Positions 36,029 to 47,000 of a DNA stretch of 64,000 nucleotides are shown one piece after another. The notes below the pieces were generated by a model, which was given only the letters and a program-made list of their open reading frames with translations, ran no database searches and had not been told where the DNA came from. How positions within the stretch are numbered: the stretch's first letter is position 1; every line of letters starts with the position of its first letter. Source of the stretch: JAEUIX01 sp964611125 (GTDB lineage: Bacteria; Planctomycetota; Phycisphaerae; Phycisphaerales; UBA1924); contig CAZSZO010000006.1 of the NCBI GenBank assembly GCA_964611125.1, positions 62,001 through 126,000 of the forward strand, written 5' to 3'. A program made the translations under genes and the position numbers.

Positions 36029-37023
36029 CAGAAGTACCCCTCGCGCTTGCGGTCTTCCATCGCGGCGTCGCTGAACGTGTCATCCAGCCGCACGCCCCGC
36101 TCGCTGGTGACCGACGCCATCGTCTCCTCGATCACCTCCAGAGGCGTGGCCGCCTGGCTCTCGATGCCGGCGGTGCAGGTCATGTCGCCCACGGTCCGGA
36201 AGCGGACGGTCTTCACCGTCACCGTCTCGCCCGGCCGCGCCGGGAAGAAGTCCGAGACCGGGCAGATCCGCCCGGCCCGCACCACCACCTCGCGCTCGTG
36301 GGCGAAGTAGATCGGCGGCACGCTGATCCCCTCTGCGGCGATATACCCCCAAACGTCGAGCTCGGTCCAGTTCGAGAGGGGGAAGACGCGGATGTGTTCG
36401 CCGGCCTCGTCGGTCACGGCGCCGCGCCGGATGCGGGCGTTGTACAGGCTCCAGAGTTCGGGGCGCTGGTTGCGGGGGTCCCACTGACCCTGGTCGGTGC
36501 GGAAGGAGAAGATCCGCTCCTTGGCGCGGGCCCGCTCCTCATCGCGCCGGGCGCCGCCCAGTAGGGCGTCGAACCGGTTCGCGGCGATGGCGTCGAGCAG
36601 CGTGGGGATCTGGGCCCGGTTTCGGCTGACATGCTGGCCCGGGTCCTCGGTGGCCCGGCCGCGCCGGATCGCTTCGTCCACCGATCCCACCACGAGCCGC
36701 TCGCCGGTGCGGGCGATCATCTCGTCGCGATAGGCGATGACCTCGGGGAAGTTGTGCCCCGTGTCGATGTGCAGCACCGCGAAGGGGATCGGCGCCGGCC
36801 AGAAGGCCTTGCGGGCCAGATGGAGCATGACGATCGAGTCCTTGCCGCCGCTGAAGAGCGCCGCGGGGCGCTCAAACTCCGCCGCGACCTCCCGCAGAAT
36901 GTGCATCGACTCCGCCTCGAGCCAGCGCAGGTGCGGCCACTGGGCGGGGCGGAGACCCGCGCCGGCCTGCTCGGCGTGAGGCGACGGGGCGCCGCGGGGT
37001 TTCGGGAGGGGCGAGGGGGTCAC
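36028..37023 (-). CDS. cysD: Sulfate adenylyltransferase small subunit
   Basis: 331 residues. PP-loop SGGKDS (58-63) for ATP binding, HIDTGHNFPE, GGARRDEERARAKERIFSFR, and NVRIFPLSNWTE-type (IRVFPLSNWTELDVW) blocks identify CysD. Its Pro/Ala-rich first 30 residues are unlike the family. It adenylates sulfate to APS with CysN. It is the first gene of a tight three-gene operon; the sulfotransferase-like gene lies upstream in the same direction, with 243 bp between. Confidence 0.95.
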   Translation of the reverse strand: MTPSPLPKPRGAPSPHAEQAGAGLRPAQWPHLRWLEAESMHILREVAAEFERPAALFSGGKDSIVMLHLARKAFWPAPIPFAVLHIDTGHNFPEVIAYRDEMIARTGERLVVGSVDEAIRRGRATEDPGQHVSRNRAQIPTLLDAIAANRFDALLGGARRDEERARAKERIFSFRTDQGQWDPRNQRPELWSLYNARIRRGAVTDEAGEHIRVFPLSNWTELDVWGYIAAEGISVPPIYFAHEREVVVRAGRICPVSDFFPARPGETVTVKTVRFRTVGDMTCTAGIESQAATPLEVIEETMASVTSERGVRLDDTFSDAAMEDRKREGYF

Positions 37024-37266
37024 CGACGGGCTCCATGGAACGGGGGGCGGGCTGCGGGCGATCTGTGTCCGCCGGGCCGATCGCGGCCTGGGAGGCGGAA
37101 TGCCCGGGTGCGCTCCTGCAAGCGATTCTTAACAAACCGCCCCACGCCCGCCATGGCCACTGGTCAAGATCGCGTCAAGTCGGCCCCGATGGCTGAGGAT
37201 TATCAGACCACCTTCACGATCAGACCATCTTCGTCAGGCGAGCTCGGTCTCCGGCTGAACCGGTCG

Positions 37267-38346
37267 TCAGCTCACCGCCAGCACCGCCCGGGCGAGGGGG
37301 AGCTCCGCGCTCACCCGCTCCAGCCACTTGACGCCCTTCTCGATCTCCGCGGCGTGCTCGCGCTCCGCCTGCTCCAGCAGCTGCGCGCGGAACTTGGCGT
37401 CATATGGAAAGTCGGGCTTCTTGGCGTAGTGGGTCATGATCGGGCCCGCCAGGATCCGGGCGACCTCGGCCTGCTCCGCCGGCGCCCCCAGATGGCCGAG
37501 CGCCCCGGCCAGCCCCGCCTCGGGCCCATCCAGGAACCGCTCAAAGTCCATCCACAGCACCCGCCCGGGGTTCCGCTCGGCCATCTCGTGCAGCGCCGCC
37601 ATCTCGCTCAGCCAGCTCATGGCGACGCACTCGCCCGGGGAGAGCTCGCCCAGCCGCCAGCGTGCTGCCTCGCCCCCACCCACGCCCCCGGCCCCACCCA
37701 AGCCCCCAGACAGGCGCCGCTGCAGTCGGTACAGCCGCTTTTCAGCCGCGACGGTGATGTCGGAGTACGCCCCGCCCAGCATGGTCCGCAGGAACGGCCT
37801 GGGCGGGATGAACATCAGGATTGCCCGGGCCCCCGGGGTCTGCCCCATCAGCAGCGAGGCCATCTCGCAGACGAAGCTCGTCGCCTTGATCACGCTGGTC
37901 TGCCCCGGCGACCACGTGCGCGACCACAGGCCCAGATAGATCCCCAGGCGTGCGTCGAAATCGCTCCCCTTCCACAGCGAACCGCCCCGCCCGGCGGGCT
38001 GGTCGAGCACCAGGTGCGACTCGGCCAGCTTCCGCAGGATCGCCGGCTCGCGCAGCGAGAACAGCGCCGGATTCTCACCCAGCAGACGGGCCAGCAGCGT
38101 CGAGCCCACGTGCGAAATGTGGAAGATGTAGTGGCAGCGGGCCGGCAGCTCCTTGGCGGCCTGCCGCACCGTCACCCACGACCGCCACCCGGCCTGAATC
38201 CCCGGGCGAAGGAGCCGCTTATCGAGAAAGCTCGCCGCGGCGTAGTCGCCCGGGCTGAGCTGGATGAACTCAACCGCGTCCATGAAGTGGTCAACGGTGA
38301 GGGGGTAGTGGGCGGGTGAGGAGGTCAACTCATCAGCGAAGCTCAA
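37267..38346 (-). CDS. Sulfotransferase-like protein
   Basis: 359 residues. YIFHISHVGSTLLARLLG (74-90) matches the 5'-phosphosulfate (PAPS) binding loop of bacterial sulfotransferases with a His/Ser variation, followed by SLREPAILRKLAE; the 3'-phosphate site may be in the FIPPRPFLRTMLG stretch. The C-terminal half contains VLWMDFERFLDGPE. A GGLGGAGGVGGG insert lies near 220. The family transfers sulfate from PAPS to sugars, lipids or other acceptors. The same-strand cysDNC genes just downstream make PAPS, which strengthens the call. The acceptor is unknown. Confidence 0.75.
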   Translation of the reverse strand: MSFADELTSSPAHYPLTVDHFMDAVEFIQLSPGDYAAASFLDKRLLRPGIQAGWRSWVTVRQAAKELPARCHYIFHISHVGSTLLARLLGENPALFSLREPAILRKLAESHLVLDQPAGRGGSLWKGSDFDARLGIYLGLWSRTWSPGQTSVIKATSFVCEMASLLMGQTPGARAILMFIPPRPFLRTMLGGAYSDITVAAEKRLYRLQRRLSGGLGGAGGVGGGEAARWRLGELSPGECVAMSWLSEMAALHEMAERNPGRVLWMDFERFLDGPEAGLAGALGHLGAPAEQAEVARILAGPIMTHYAKKPDFPYDAKFRAQLLEQAEREHAAEIEKGVKWLERVSAELPLARAVLAVS

Positions 38347-38376
38347 GCGGCCCGTCCTGCGGCGCCTGCCGCGTGT

Positions 38377-38456
38377 TGGGGGTGGGGGGGGTGTGGTGTG
38401 GGGCGTGGGGCGTGGGGCGTGGGGGGGTGGGGGGGTGGGGGGGTAGGTGGTGGGGG
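38377..38456. repeat. G-tract simple repeat upstream of the sulfotransferase gene
   Basis: The plus strand carries GGGGCGT three times and then GGGGGGGT three times, with G runs of 4 to 8. This is within the 5' leader of the sulfotransferase gene (C-rich on the coding strand) and could form G-quadruplexes. The rest of 38457-39015 holds only the small candidate ORF at 38548. Confidence 0.7.
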
Positions 38457-38547
38457 ATAGCGCGGCGGTAGTGGCCTTTGAAGATCGAGAGTCTACCGCT
38501 CACGTGGGGAGCGGCGGGCATTGAGACCTGGTAGCGCGTGGGCGGGG

Positions 38548-38760
38548 TTACCGAGTCCGCAGGAGTAGCAGCACCTCGCGACGGATCGAATTCTGCTGGT
38601 GCATGTCGTACCGCTGGTAGGTGTCCAGCTCGATGCACTCGTCATCAAAAAGGCCCGAGGTCTCGGCGACCTCGCGAAGCAGGTCGGGAGTGTCGATCGA
38701 AACGCCGACCCACCAAGCGAACACCGGTTGGGGCCGCTCCGACTGAATCACGCAAGTCAT
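38548..38760 (-). CDS. Small hypothetical protein (low confidence)
   Basis: About 70 residues from ATG 38760 (MTCVIQSERPQPVFAWWVG). Composition is protein-like, with acidic and aromatic residues (DTPDLLREVAETSGLFDDECIELDTYQRYD), unlike the Arg/Pro-rich shadow frames around it. There is no clear ribosome site. The frame is open to 39024, but the upstream part looks non-coding. Function unknown. Confidence 0.4.
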   Translation of the reverse strand: MTCVIQSERPQPVFAWWVGVSIDTPDLLREVAETSGLFDDECIELDTYQRYDMHQQNSIRREVLLLLRTR

Positions 38761-39015
38761 TGCTGAAGAGGAGTTTACGTGATCGGCTGTCCGCCACAGA
38801 CGGCCACTTCCTGCCTCCGGTTCGGGGGCCGGACAGGGACAGGCACGGTTCATTGACCACGCGTATTGCAGATCGTGCGCAAGCCGGCGTTCACGCCGGA
38901 CGCCAGTGGGTGGGCGGGCAGCGTGGCGACCGCGAAACCAAAACGACCAAACGCAGTTGCGTTCCCCTTGATTGCGGTGTACGCTGCGGTCAGGGCTTTC
39001 ACGGAGCGCAGCACG

Positions 39016-40809
39016 ATGCGTCAATCACCCACGCGTTCGAGCGGTGTCGGTCGCTTCCGCGTGCTGACCGCTGCGCCCTTGGGTGGCGTTGTGTTGGTGT
39101 CTTTGGTGCTTGGGGGAAACGCCCGGGCCCAGTTGGTTGTCGCCAACGCGAATGGCACGACCGCGGTGTCGCCGCTGAAGTTGATCGACGTATCGGTGGG
39201 CGGGCTGCGCTCGCGGGACCTCACGGCGGGCAATGTCGCTTTCTCGGGGCTCGCGGCGGACAACGCGGGCGGGCGGTTGTTCGCGGTAGACGCCGGCCCC
39301 GGCGGCGAGCGCGTGCTTTGGGTCTATCCGATGGCGGACTCGGGACCGCTGGGCGCTCCGGCGCTTGTGCCACTGACTAGCGGCGGGTTTTCCATTTCCA
39401 CCTCGATCCCGGCGCTGGCGTGGGACTCGCGGGACAATGTGCTGGTTGGGCCGTTTCAATCCTTAGGGTGGATCTTGGCGAGAATCGATCCCCAGTCCGG
39501 CCAGACGACCGTCGTAGGGAGCGGCTTCACGACGTCGAGTATCCCCACAGCGCTGGATTATGACGCGGGGACTGACGCGTTCTACGTTGTGCGGAACTCC
39601 ACCTCAACCGGCGCGCCGTTTACATCGGGGCGGGGGTTGTATCGGATCAACAAGCCGCTCTCGGCGGCGACGTACACGTTCCTGTCGGCGTTCCCGGCCG
39701 GTGAAACCGAGATCGACGGCCTCGCGGCCGGCAACGGGCGGCTGTACCTGGTGAACGACACGGGCGCCGAGGCGATCCATGTCTACAACCTCACCACCAA
39801 CGCGTACGAGGCGAGCGTGGCGAACCCGCTGGGCGCCGGTACGGTCGCTGGGGGGGCGTGGGCCCCGGCGCTGCTGCTGCCCACCGTGACGCGCCTGGTG
39901 GCGGAGGCGGAGCCCAACGAGACCAAGACCACCGCGACGTGCGCGATCCCGCTGGCCGCGGGAGAGGGGTTGGGGGGAATCACCACGGGGTCATCGACCA
40001 CGGCTCCGGGCGCGGCGAGCGCCGACAGCTTTCTCGTCGGCTCGCCACGGGCGGCGCCGGAGATCTATCGGCGCCGGCTCGACTTGTATTCAGCGACGCC
40101 GGGGCACACGTGCACCATCCGGGGGCTGCAGCAGAGTGCGGGCGTGATCAACCAATCGTTCGACTCGACGGCTCAGACGGGGGTGGCGCTGGCTGACGGC
40201 GGGCGCCGGAATCAGTGGTACGACTTCGGGGGACGCGGCCAGGTGTACTACCGGGTCGCCGGGAGCGCCGCGACGAGCGAAGAGTACCGCGCGGTGCACA
40301 GCATCACGCTGGTCACGCCGACCGACCTGGGCGCCTTTGCGGGCACCCAGCTGACGCTGTCCAAAGCCGGGGTCGATTCCTGGGACCTTGATTTTTGGGT
40401 GTACGACGAGAACTTCACCGCGTTGCCGGGATTCGGGCACGACGACAATGACGGCGCCGGGTTGACCCGAGATTTCGCGCCGGGGAGCTACTACCTGGCG
40501 CTTGGCCGGTTCAACCTCGGCAACGACCAGGCCTCGCCGCCGGACGACACGTTTCGTTCCGGTGGGGTCGCCGACTTCCCCGGGGTGGTGTGGAGCTCCA
40601 GCACGACCTCCAGCGGGAGCACCACGTTTCGGATCACGACCGCCGCGGGCGCGCTGGACACGGTGGTGATTCAGACGGAAGCGTTGCAGGTCCACTGGTA
40701 TCGCTTCACGGTCGTGCAGCCGTGCAACACCGACTTTGACGGGAGCGGGGTCACCGATCCCGACGACCTGTCGGACTACATCACGGCGTACTTCAACGGA
40801 TGCCGGTAG
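39016..40809 (+). CDS. Secreted protein with DUF4394-like propeller half and dockerin-like C-terminus
   Basis: 597 residues from ATG 39016 (MRQSPTRSSGVGRFRVLT), with a signal peptide ending near NARAQ. The first half has repeated short beta phrases around WVYPMADSGPLGAPALVPLTSGG. The second half contains a jelly-roll-like TDLGAFAGTQLTLSKAGVDSWDLDFWVYDENFTALPGFGHDDNDG. The last 28 residues (CNTDFDGSGVTDPDDLSDYITAYF...) match the dockerin-like module seen at 4672-6735. A 150-bp longer frame upstream is not favoured. Likely exported and surface attached. Confidence 0.8.
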   Translation: MRQSPTRSSGVGRFRVLTAAPLGGVVLVSLVLGGNARAQLVVANANGTTAVSPLKLIDVSVGGLRSRDLTAGNVAFSGLAADNAGGRLFAVDAGPGGERVLWVYPMADSGPLGAPALVPLTSGGFSISTSIPALAWDSRDNVLVGPFQSLGWILARIDPQSGQTTVVGSGFTTSSIPTALDYDAGTDAFYVVRNSTSTGAPFTSGRGLYRINKPLSAATYTFLSAFPAGETEIDGLAAGNGRLYLVNDTGAEAIHVYNLTTNAYEASVANPLGAGTVAGGAWAPALLLPTVTRLVAEAEPNETKTTATCAIPLAAGEGLGGITTGSSTTAPGAASADSFLVGSPRAAPEIYRRRLDLYSATPGHTCTIRGLQQSAGVINQSFDSTAQTGVALADGGRRNQWYDFGGRGQVYYRVAGSAATSEEYRAVHSITLVTPTDLGAFAGTQLTLSKAGVDSWDLDFWVYDENFTALPGFGHDDNDGAGLTRDFAPGSYYLALGRFNLGNDQASPPDDTFRSGGVADFPGVVWSSSTTSSGSTTFRITTAAGALDTVVIQTEALQVHWYRFTVVQPCNTDFDGSGVTDPDDLSDYITAYFNGCR

Positions 40810-40834
40810 GCCCGCGACGTGGGGAGTGCGGGCC
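40809..40834 (+). terminator. Weak hairpin after the secreted protein gene
   Basis: A 7-bp stem (GGCCCGC/GCGGGCC) lies directly at the stop codon of the 39016-40809 gene. No T run follows. Confidence 0.25.
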
Positions 40835-41032
40835 AACTCCGGTCCGGCGTTGGCGCCTCGAAGGGACTTCGCGGTTGGGGCTTTGCGGGGGGGCGAGTGG
40901 CGTGGGTTTGGCAGGTTCGACTTGGCTCGCGGTCGTTCATACGTGTTTCTTGCGTCTTCGGTGGACTCTTTGAATCAAGCCAGCCGACCCCGGGCCGTGC
41001 GGAGCGCGGCCGTGGCGGCAAGAAGGTGTCCC

Positions 41033-44000
41033 ATGCAACGCACTCCGGATGGTTCTGTCGTCCCGCTCTTCGACCGATCGCTGCGGAACTCCAGGAGTCG
41101 CCGCCTGATGGCCCGCGCGCAGCACGGCATGGGGGCGCCGGGGGCGGTTGTCGAAGCGCTCGAGCCGCGCAAGCTTCTGGCGATCACGTGGGACGGTTCG
41201 TCCGGAGACAACCTCTGGTCCAACCCCGCGAACTGGAACCTCAACCGCGTTCCCGGCGCGACCGATGACGTCGTCATCCCGAACGTCGCCGGCGCTCCCA
41301 CCATCACGTTCAGTGCCGCGGCGGGAACGGTCTCGATCCTCACGCTGACGGCTTCGGAGGCGTTCAGCGTGACCGGCGGGTCGCTGACGCTGACCAGCCC
41401 ATTGGCCAACGTCGCGACGTTCGATCGTCCCTTCAGCCAGTCGGGTGGCACGTTCCGGACGAGCACGACCGGCTCAGACGTGACGTTCAACAGCGGGTTC
41501 ACGCTCTTGAGCGGAACGTTCTTCATGGCGGGGTCGGCGTTCCTGCTGGCGGGTGGTTCGTCGAGCGGCGGGTCGCTCTCGGGCAACGGCGAGTTGGACA
41601 TCGCCAACGGCACGACGTTTACGTTCAGCGGCGGCACGCGCACGATCAACGACCTGAACATCGACATCAACGGGGGCTCGCTCAACTGGACGGCGACCAA
41701 CACCACCTGCGACAACGACGTGGTGTTCTTCCTCGACGCGGCGGGCACGTTCATCTACAACGCCGGGGCTTCGTCGAGCATCCTGCAGGGCGCCGGGTCC
41801 GGCTCGCGCATCTCCGGGGCGGGGACCTTCGTCAAGAACAACAGCGTCTCGGCGAACATCGCCATCGAGGCCGCCTTCGACGGAACCGTGAACATCAACA
41901 ACGGCACGCTGCGGCTCAGCGGCGGCGACGGCGCGCTGGACACTTCCGGGGACTTCGCGGTCGGCGCCAACGGCACGCTCGACCTCCGGGCCGGCACGTT
42001 TGATTTTCTGGCGGCATCGTCGGTGAGCGGCAGCACCTTCAGCGTGAGCGGGGCGACGGTGACGATGGACGGCATCATCGGCGTGACGAGCCTGGAAGTG
42101 ATCGGCGGAACGCTGGAGTACAACAACGCGGCCGAAGCCACGGCCGTGGTGTTCGTGCTCCAAGCGGGCGTGGTGACGACCGACGCGTCAGTATTGTCGA
42201 CCGCCGGCGACATCGTGGTCTCAGGGACGTTCAGTTGGACCGGCGGCGACCTGCTTGCGGGTGCGAATGGCAGCGATATTGTGGGGGTGCGGATCCTCGA
42301 GAGCGCCACGGCCTCGATCTCCGGACCCGCCCGCTTACTCGGGCGGCAGATCTTCAACCTGAGGGGAACGGTCACGTTCGATGCTCCCACGATCAACACC
42401 CAGCCCTTCGCTTCGATCGTCAATTTCGGCGGTCAGTTTGTTCTGACCGGCGACGGCGTCATCGGGAGCGGCCTGGGTCAGTGGGACAACACCGGCACGG
42501 TCACCAAGTCCGGATCCGGGCGGACGGTGATCAACATGTCGTTCGACGGCAACAGCATCGCGACGGTGTCCACGACCGCCGTCAACGGCGGTACGCTGGC
42601 CATCGAGGGCGCGATGACCAGCGCCGACGACGACTTCTTTGTGAACTTCGGGTGCGTGCTCGAGTTCGGCGGCGCCAACACCCAGGTCATCGGCGGGGAA
42701 CAGACCATCTCGGGCAGCGCCGGCGGCCTGCGCCTGCTCAACACCGGTTCGTTCACGTGCTTCGGCAACATCAACATGGTGAACGGATTCGTCACCATCG
42801 ACGGAAGTGCGACGTTCACCTTCGGCGTCGATGCCGGATCGAACCCGGCTCCGACACGGAGCACGCGACAGCTCAGCGTCAATTCGGGCACGATGGAGAT
42901 CAATGGCACGCCTTGGACGGTGACCGATCGCGTGCTCCTTTCGGGTGGGACGATCGACACGAACCTGACCTCCAACACCTGGCTGCTGGAGATGTCGGGC
43001 GGCACGCTCACCGGGAGCGGCAATACGACGCTGACTGGGGCCAGCGCATGGTCGGGCGGGTTCATGGACGGGTCGGGGACAACCGTTGTTGGCAGCGGGG
43101 CGACGCTGACGCTCCCCGGCAGCCTGAGCAACCCGATCCTGTCGCGCCCGTTGCTGGTGGATGGCACCGGCGTGCTCTCGTGGACCGGCGGCAACATCTC
43201 CATGACCGGTGCGACCATCACCGTGGGCGCCACGGCCGACTTCCTCGCATCCAGCGGCGGCTCGATCCTCAACACGTCCGGGGCCAACCTCGTCAGCCTC
43301 GCGGGCGACCTGATCCGGAGCGGCGCCCTCTCGGCGTCATCGATCCAGGTTCCGCTGAACATGACCGCCCAGTCCACCGCCGACATCTTCGTCACCGGGG
43401 GCACGCTCCTCCTCGGCGGCGGCGGCGACCACGACGGCGACTTCTCCGTCTCCCTGGGGGCGACCCTGCAGTTCTCAGGCGGCACGCACACCTTCGCCCC
43501 CGGGCAGAACATCAGTGGCGCAGGGAACGTCCGCGTCACCGGCCCGGCGGTCGTGTCCAACATCGTCTCGTTCAGCAACACCGGGTCGGTGACCGTCGCG
43601 GGCGGCACGATGAGTACGCTCGCGGGCGGCGTGTTCTCGACGGGATCGCTGGTGGTCTCGGGGGGAACGGCGACCCTCAATCAGGCCCTCACGCTGACGA
43701 CCGGGGCGACGGTCTCGGGCGGCGCGCTCTCCGTCAACGCCACCATGTCCTGGCCCGCCCTGAACATGACCGTGGGCACGTTGAGCGGTTCTGCCGCCGT
43801 CGCGCTCACCGGCGCGGCGGCCGGCACGTGGAGCGGCGGCACGATCACCGATGTCAGCGTACAGGTCCTTTCCGGGTCGGTGTTCGAGATCAGCGGCGCC
43901 GGCGCCAAATCCCTCTCGGGGACGTTCATCAACCTCGGCGAGACAAACTTCACTTCCGGCACGATCACCTTCAACAACGGCGTGATCGAGAACGCGGCGG

Positions 44001-47000
44001 GCGGGCTGTTCACGATCAACGGAGCCGCGGCGATGACGGGCGCCGGCGGCACCAACCGCTTCGACAACACGGCCACGGTCGTCAAGTCCGCCGGCGGGAT
44101 CTTCACCGTCACGGTGCCTTTCAACCAGGACGGCGCGGCCGGGGCGACGAACATCGACGGGGGCACGCTCGTGCTCGCCGCGGGAGGGGCGCACCTGGGC
44201 GATTTCTCGATCGATCCGGGAGCAACCCTGCGGTTGGGCGGCGGCCACACGCTGGGGGTGGGCTCAGCCGTGAGCGGCGGGGGGACGCTGGAGATCGTCG
44301 GCGGGAACAACACGTTCTCCAGCGTCACCAACGTGACCGGCGGCGTGACTCACTCCGGCGGCGCGACGACGTTCAACGCCAACTGCCTGGGCGGGAACTT
44401 TACGTTCAGCGGCGGCAGCGTGACCTTCGCCGGCGCGGCGGTGCTCTCCCCTTCGGGCGTGGTGACCGTTTCAGGCGCCACCGTTACGCTGAGCTCCGCC
44501 AACGCGTGGCCGATCCTGGACTTCTCCGCCGGGACGATCACCGGGGCCGGCAACCTCGCCCTGACCTCCGGGACCATCGCCTCCACGTGGACGGGCGGGA
44601 CGATGTCGGGCACAGGGACCACCAGCACCGCCGCCTCGGCGAGGCTCTCCGTCAGCGGACCCGACGCCAAGACGCTCGCCCGCCCGCTCACCAACGCCGG
44701 CGCGCTTACGCTGGGCGACGGCCCCTTGACCTTCGCGGGCGCCGTCCTCACCAATTCCGCCGCGGGCATCGTCGATGTCGCGGGCGCGGCCTCGCTGGAG
44801 CAGAGCCCGGGCGTGAATGTCTTCGATAACGCCGGCATCGTCAACAAGACCAGCGCGGCAAACGCCACGGTCAACGTCGTCTTCAACCTCGCCGCGCCGG
44901 CCTCCCGGCTCAACGTCGTCGGCGGGCGCATCAGCCTGCTTCGCGGCGGCGCGCACTCGGGCGATTTCGATATCAGTTTCGGGGCCACGCTCGAACTGGC
45001 GAGCGTCCACACCACTGATGCGGGGTCCTCGATCTCCGGAGCGGGTGGGGACCTGCTCATCTCCGCCGGCGCCAGCGTGCTGGGCGGTCCGGTGACCGGC
45101 CTGACCACGGTGGCCCATGCCGGCGGAAACACGTCGTTCAACGCCGCGCTCTCGGCGGTGAACCTGGTCTTCAGCGGGGGCACGGCGACGGCGGCGGTCG
45201 CCGTGAGTTCGTCCAATCTGGTCACGATTTCGGGAGCGACGGTTGTCGTCAACGCGACCAGCCCCTGGCAGAGGCTGGACCTCTCAGCGGGCACGCTGGG
45301 AGGTTCGGGGACCGTGACGCTGGGCGCTACGGGCGGGCTGGTCTCGAACTGGACCGGCGGCGCGATGTCCGGGGCCGGCGTGACGACGGTGGCCACGGGG
45401 GCGCGACTCACGATCCAGGGGAACGTCACGCTTGCGCGTGATCTGACCTTGGTGGGGACCTCCGACCTCGACTGGCTTTCCGGCGATGTTTCCATGACGG
45501 GCGGGGTCATCCGTGTCCTGGGCACCACCGCCGATTTCAACATCTCCAGCCCCGGGTCGATCCTCAACACCTCGGGCGTCAATTCCGTCCAGGTTACCGG
45601 CGACATCGAGAAGACCGGGACGGTGATCAGCACCGTCGCGGTGCCCGTCTCGATGCTCTCACAGGCCAACGCTGATATCAACGTGGGCGCAGGCACGCTG
45701 GTGCTCTCCGGCGGCGGCGCCCACGACGGCGACTTCTCGGTGTCCTCGGGCGCCACGCTGAGGTTCGCGGGCGGCACGCACACATTCGCGGCCGGCCAGG
45801 GCATCAGCGGTGCGGGAGGCGTCGAGTTCGTCGCGGGGACGATCACCGGCCTCCAGGGTTCGTCGGTCTCCACGTTCCGCGTCCTCGGCGCGACGGTTTC
45901 GATGGTGACCGGGCCCTTCTCCGCGAGTCTGCTGGTGGTCTCGTCGGGTACGCTCACGCTCGGGGCCCCGTTCACCGCGACCGTGCTCACCCTCTCGGGC
46001 GGAACCATCGATGGATCGGGCGGGCTCACGATCCCCGCCGGCTCAGGCGTGAGTACCTGGTCCGGCGGCGCCATGAACGGAACGGGGCTCACGACCATCA
46101 GCGCAGGGCGTCAGCTTGATATCACGGCCGCAGCGGTCAAGACGCTGGGGCGAGTGCTCGAGAATCGCGGCACGCTCAACTGGGTTTCGGGGAACATCAA
46201 CCTGAACGGCGGTGAGCTCCGAAACGGCGTCGTCGGCGCGCCGGGGACGATGAACTTCACCTCGGCCAGCACCGCGACGGCCGGTGGAACCGGCGGGCTG
46301 ATTACCAACGGACCCGGTTCGACCATCGATGTCGCCGGCACGCACACGATCGGCGGGACGTCCAGCCCCGTGGTGTTCAACAGCGCTGGCCCGGTGAACG
46401 TCAATGGCGTCCTGACCATTGCCGGTGGCGGGACGGCCTCGGCGGACATGACGGTGCTGGACATGGACGGACTGCTCACTTTCTCGAGCAATTACACGTT
46501 TAATGCCGCCACCCTGCGTCTCAACGACGGCTTCACGTTTATCGAAGCCGTGACCATCACGTTGAACAACTCAACCATCCTCGTCAACTCCGCGCTGGTA
46601 GATTCCACCCCGTCACTCCTTCAGTTCCGTGGTGGGTCACGCTTCGCAGGCACTCCCGCAACCAGCGCGATCGTCATCAACGGAGCCGGCGTTGCACAGC
46701 GACAGAGCAGCTCCGCGGGCGCCGTTGTGTTCGACGTCCCCATTTTCTGTTCCGTCCAGGGAACCCTTGGGCTCGGAAGCTCAGGAGCGGTTGGAACCAC
46801 GACCCTGAACGCAGGAGGTACGTTGGCGGGACGGACAATATGGGGCCCGACCACGACGGTGGTGATCAACGGCACAGCGCCGCTCTTCACCAGTACGTCC
46901 ATGGTCGACTTCAGCGGCACGCTGCGAACCGCCGTGCCGATCACCTTTGCCGGGTCGGTCCGGTTCGGAGGGAGCGGGACCGCCGGTCTGATCGACTCGA

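Noticed and set aside
38333..38638. Minus-strand ORF of 101 residues
   Set aside because: His/Pro-rich translation of the G-tract repeat with no protein-like character.
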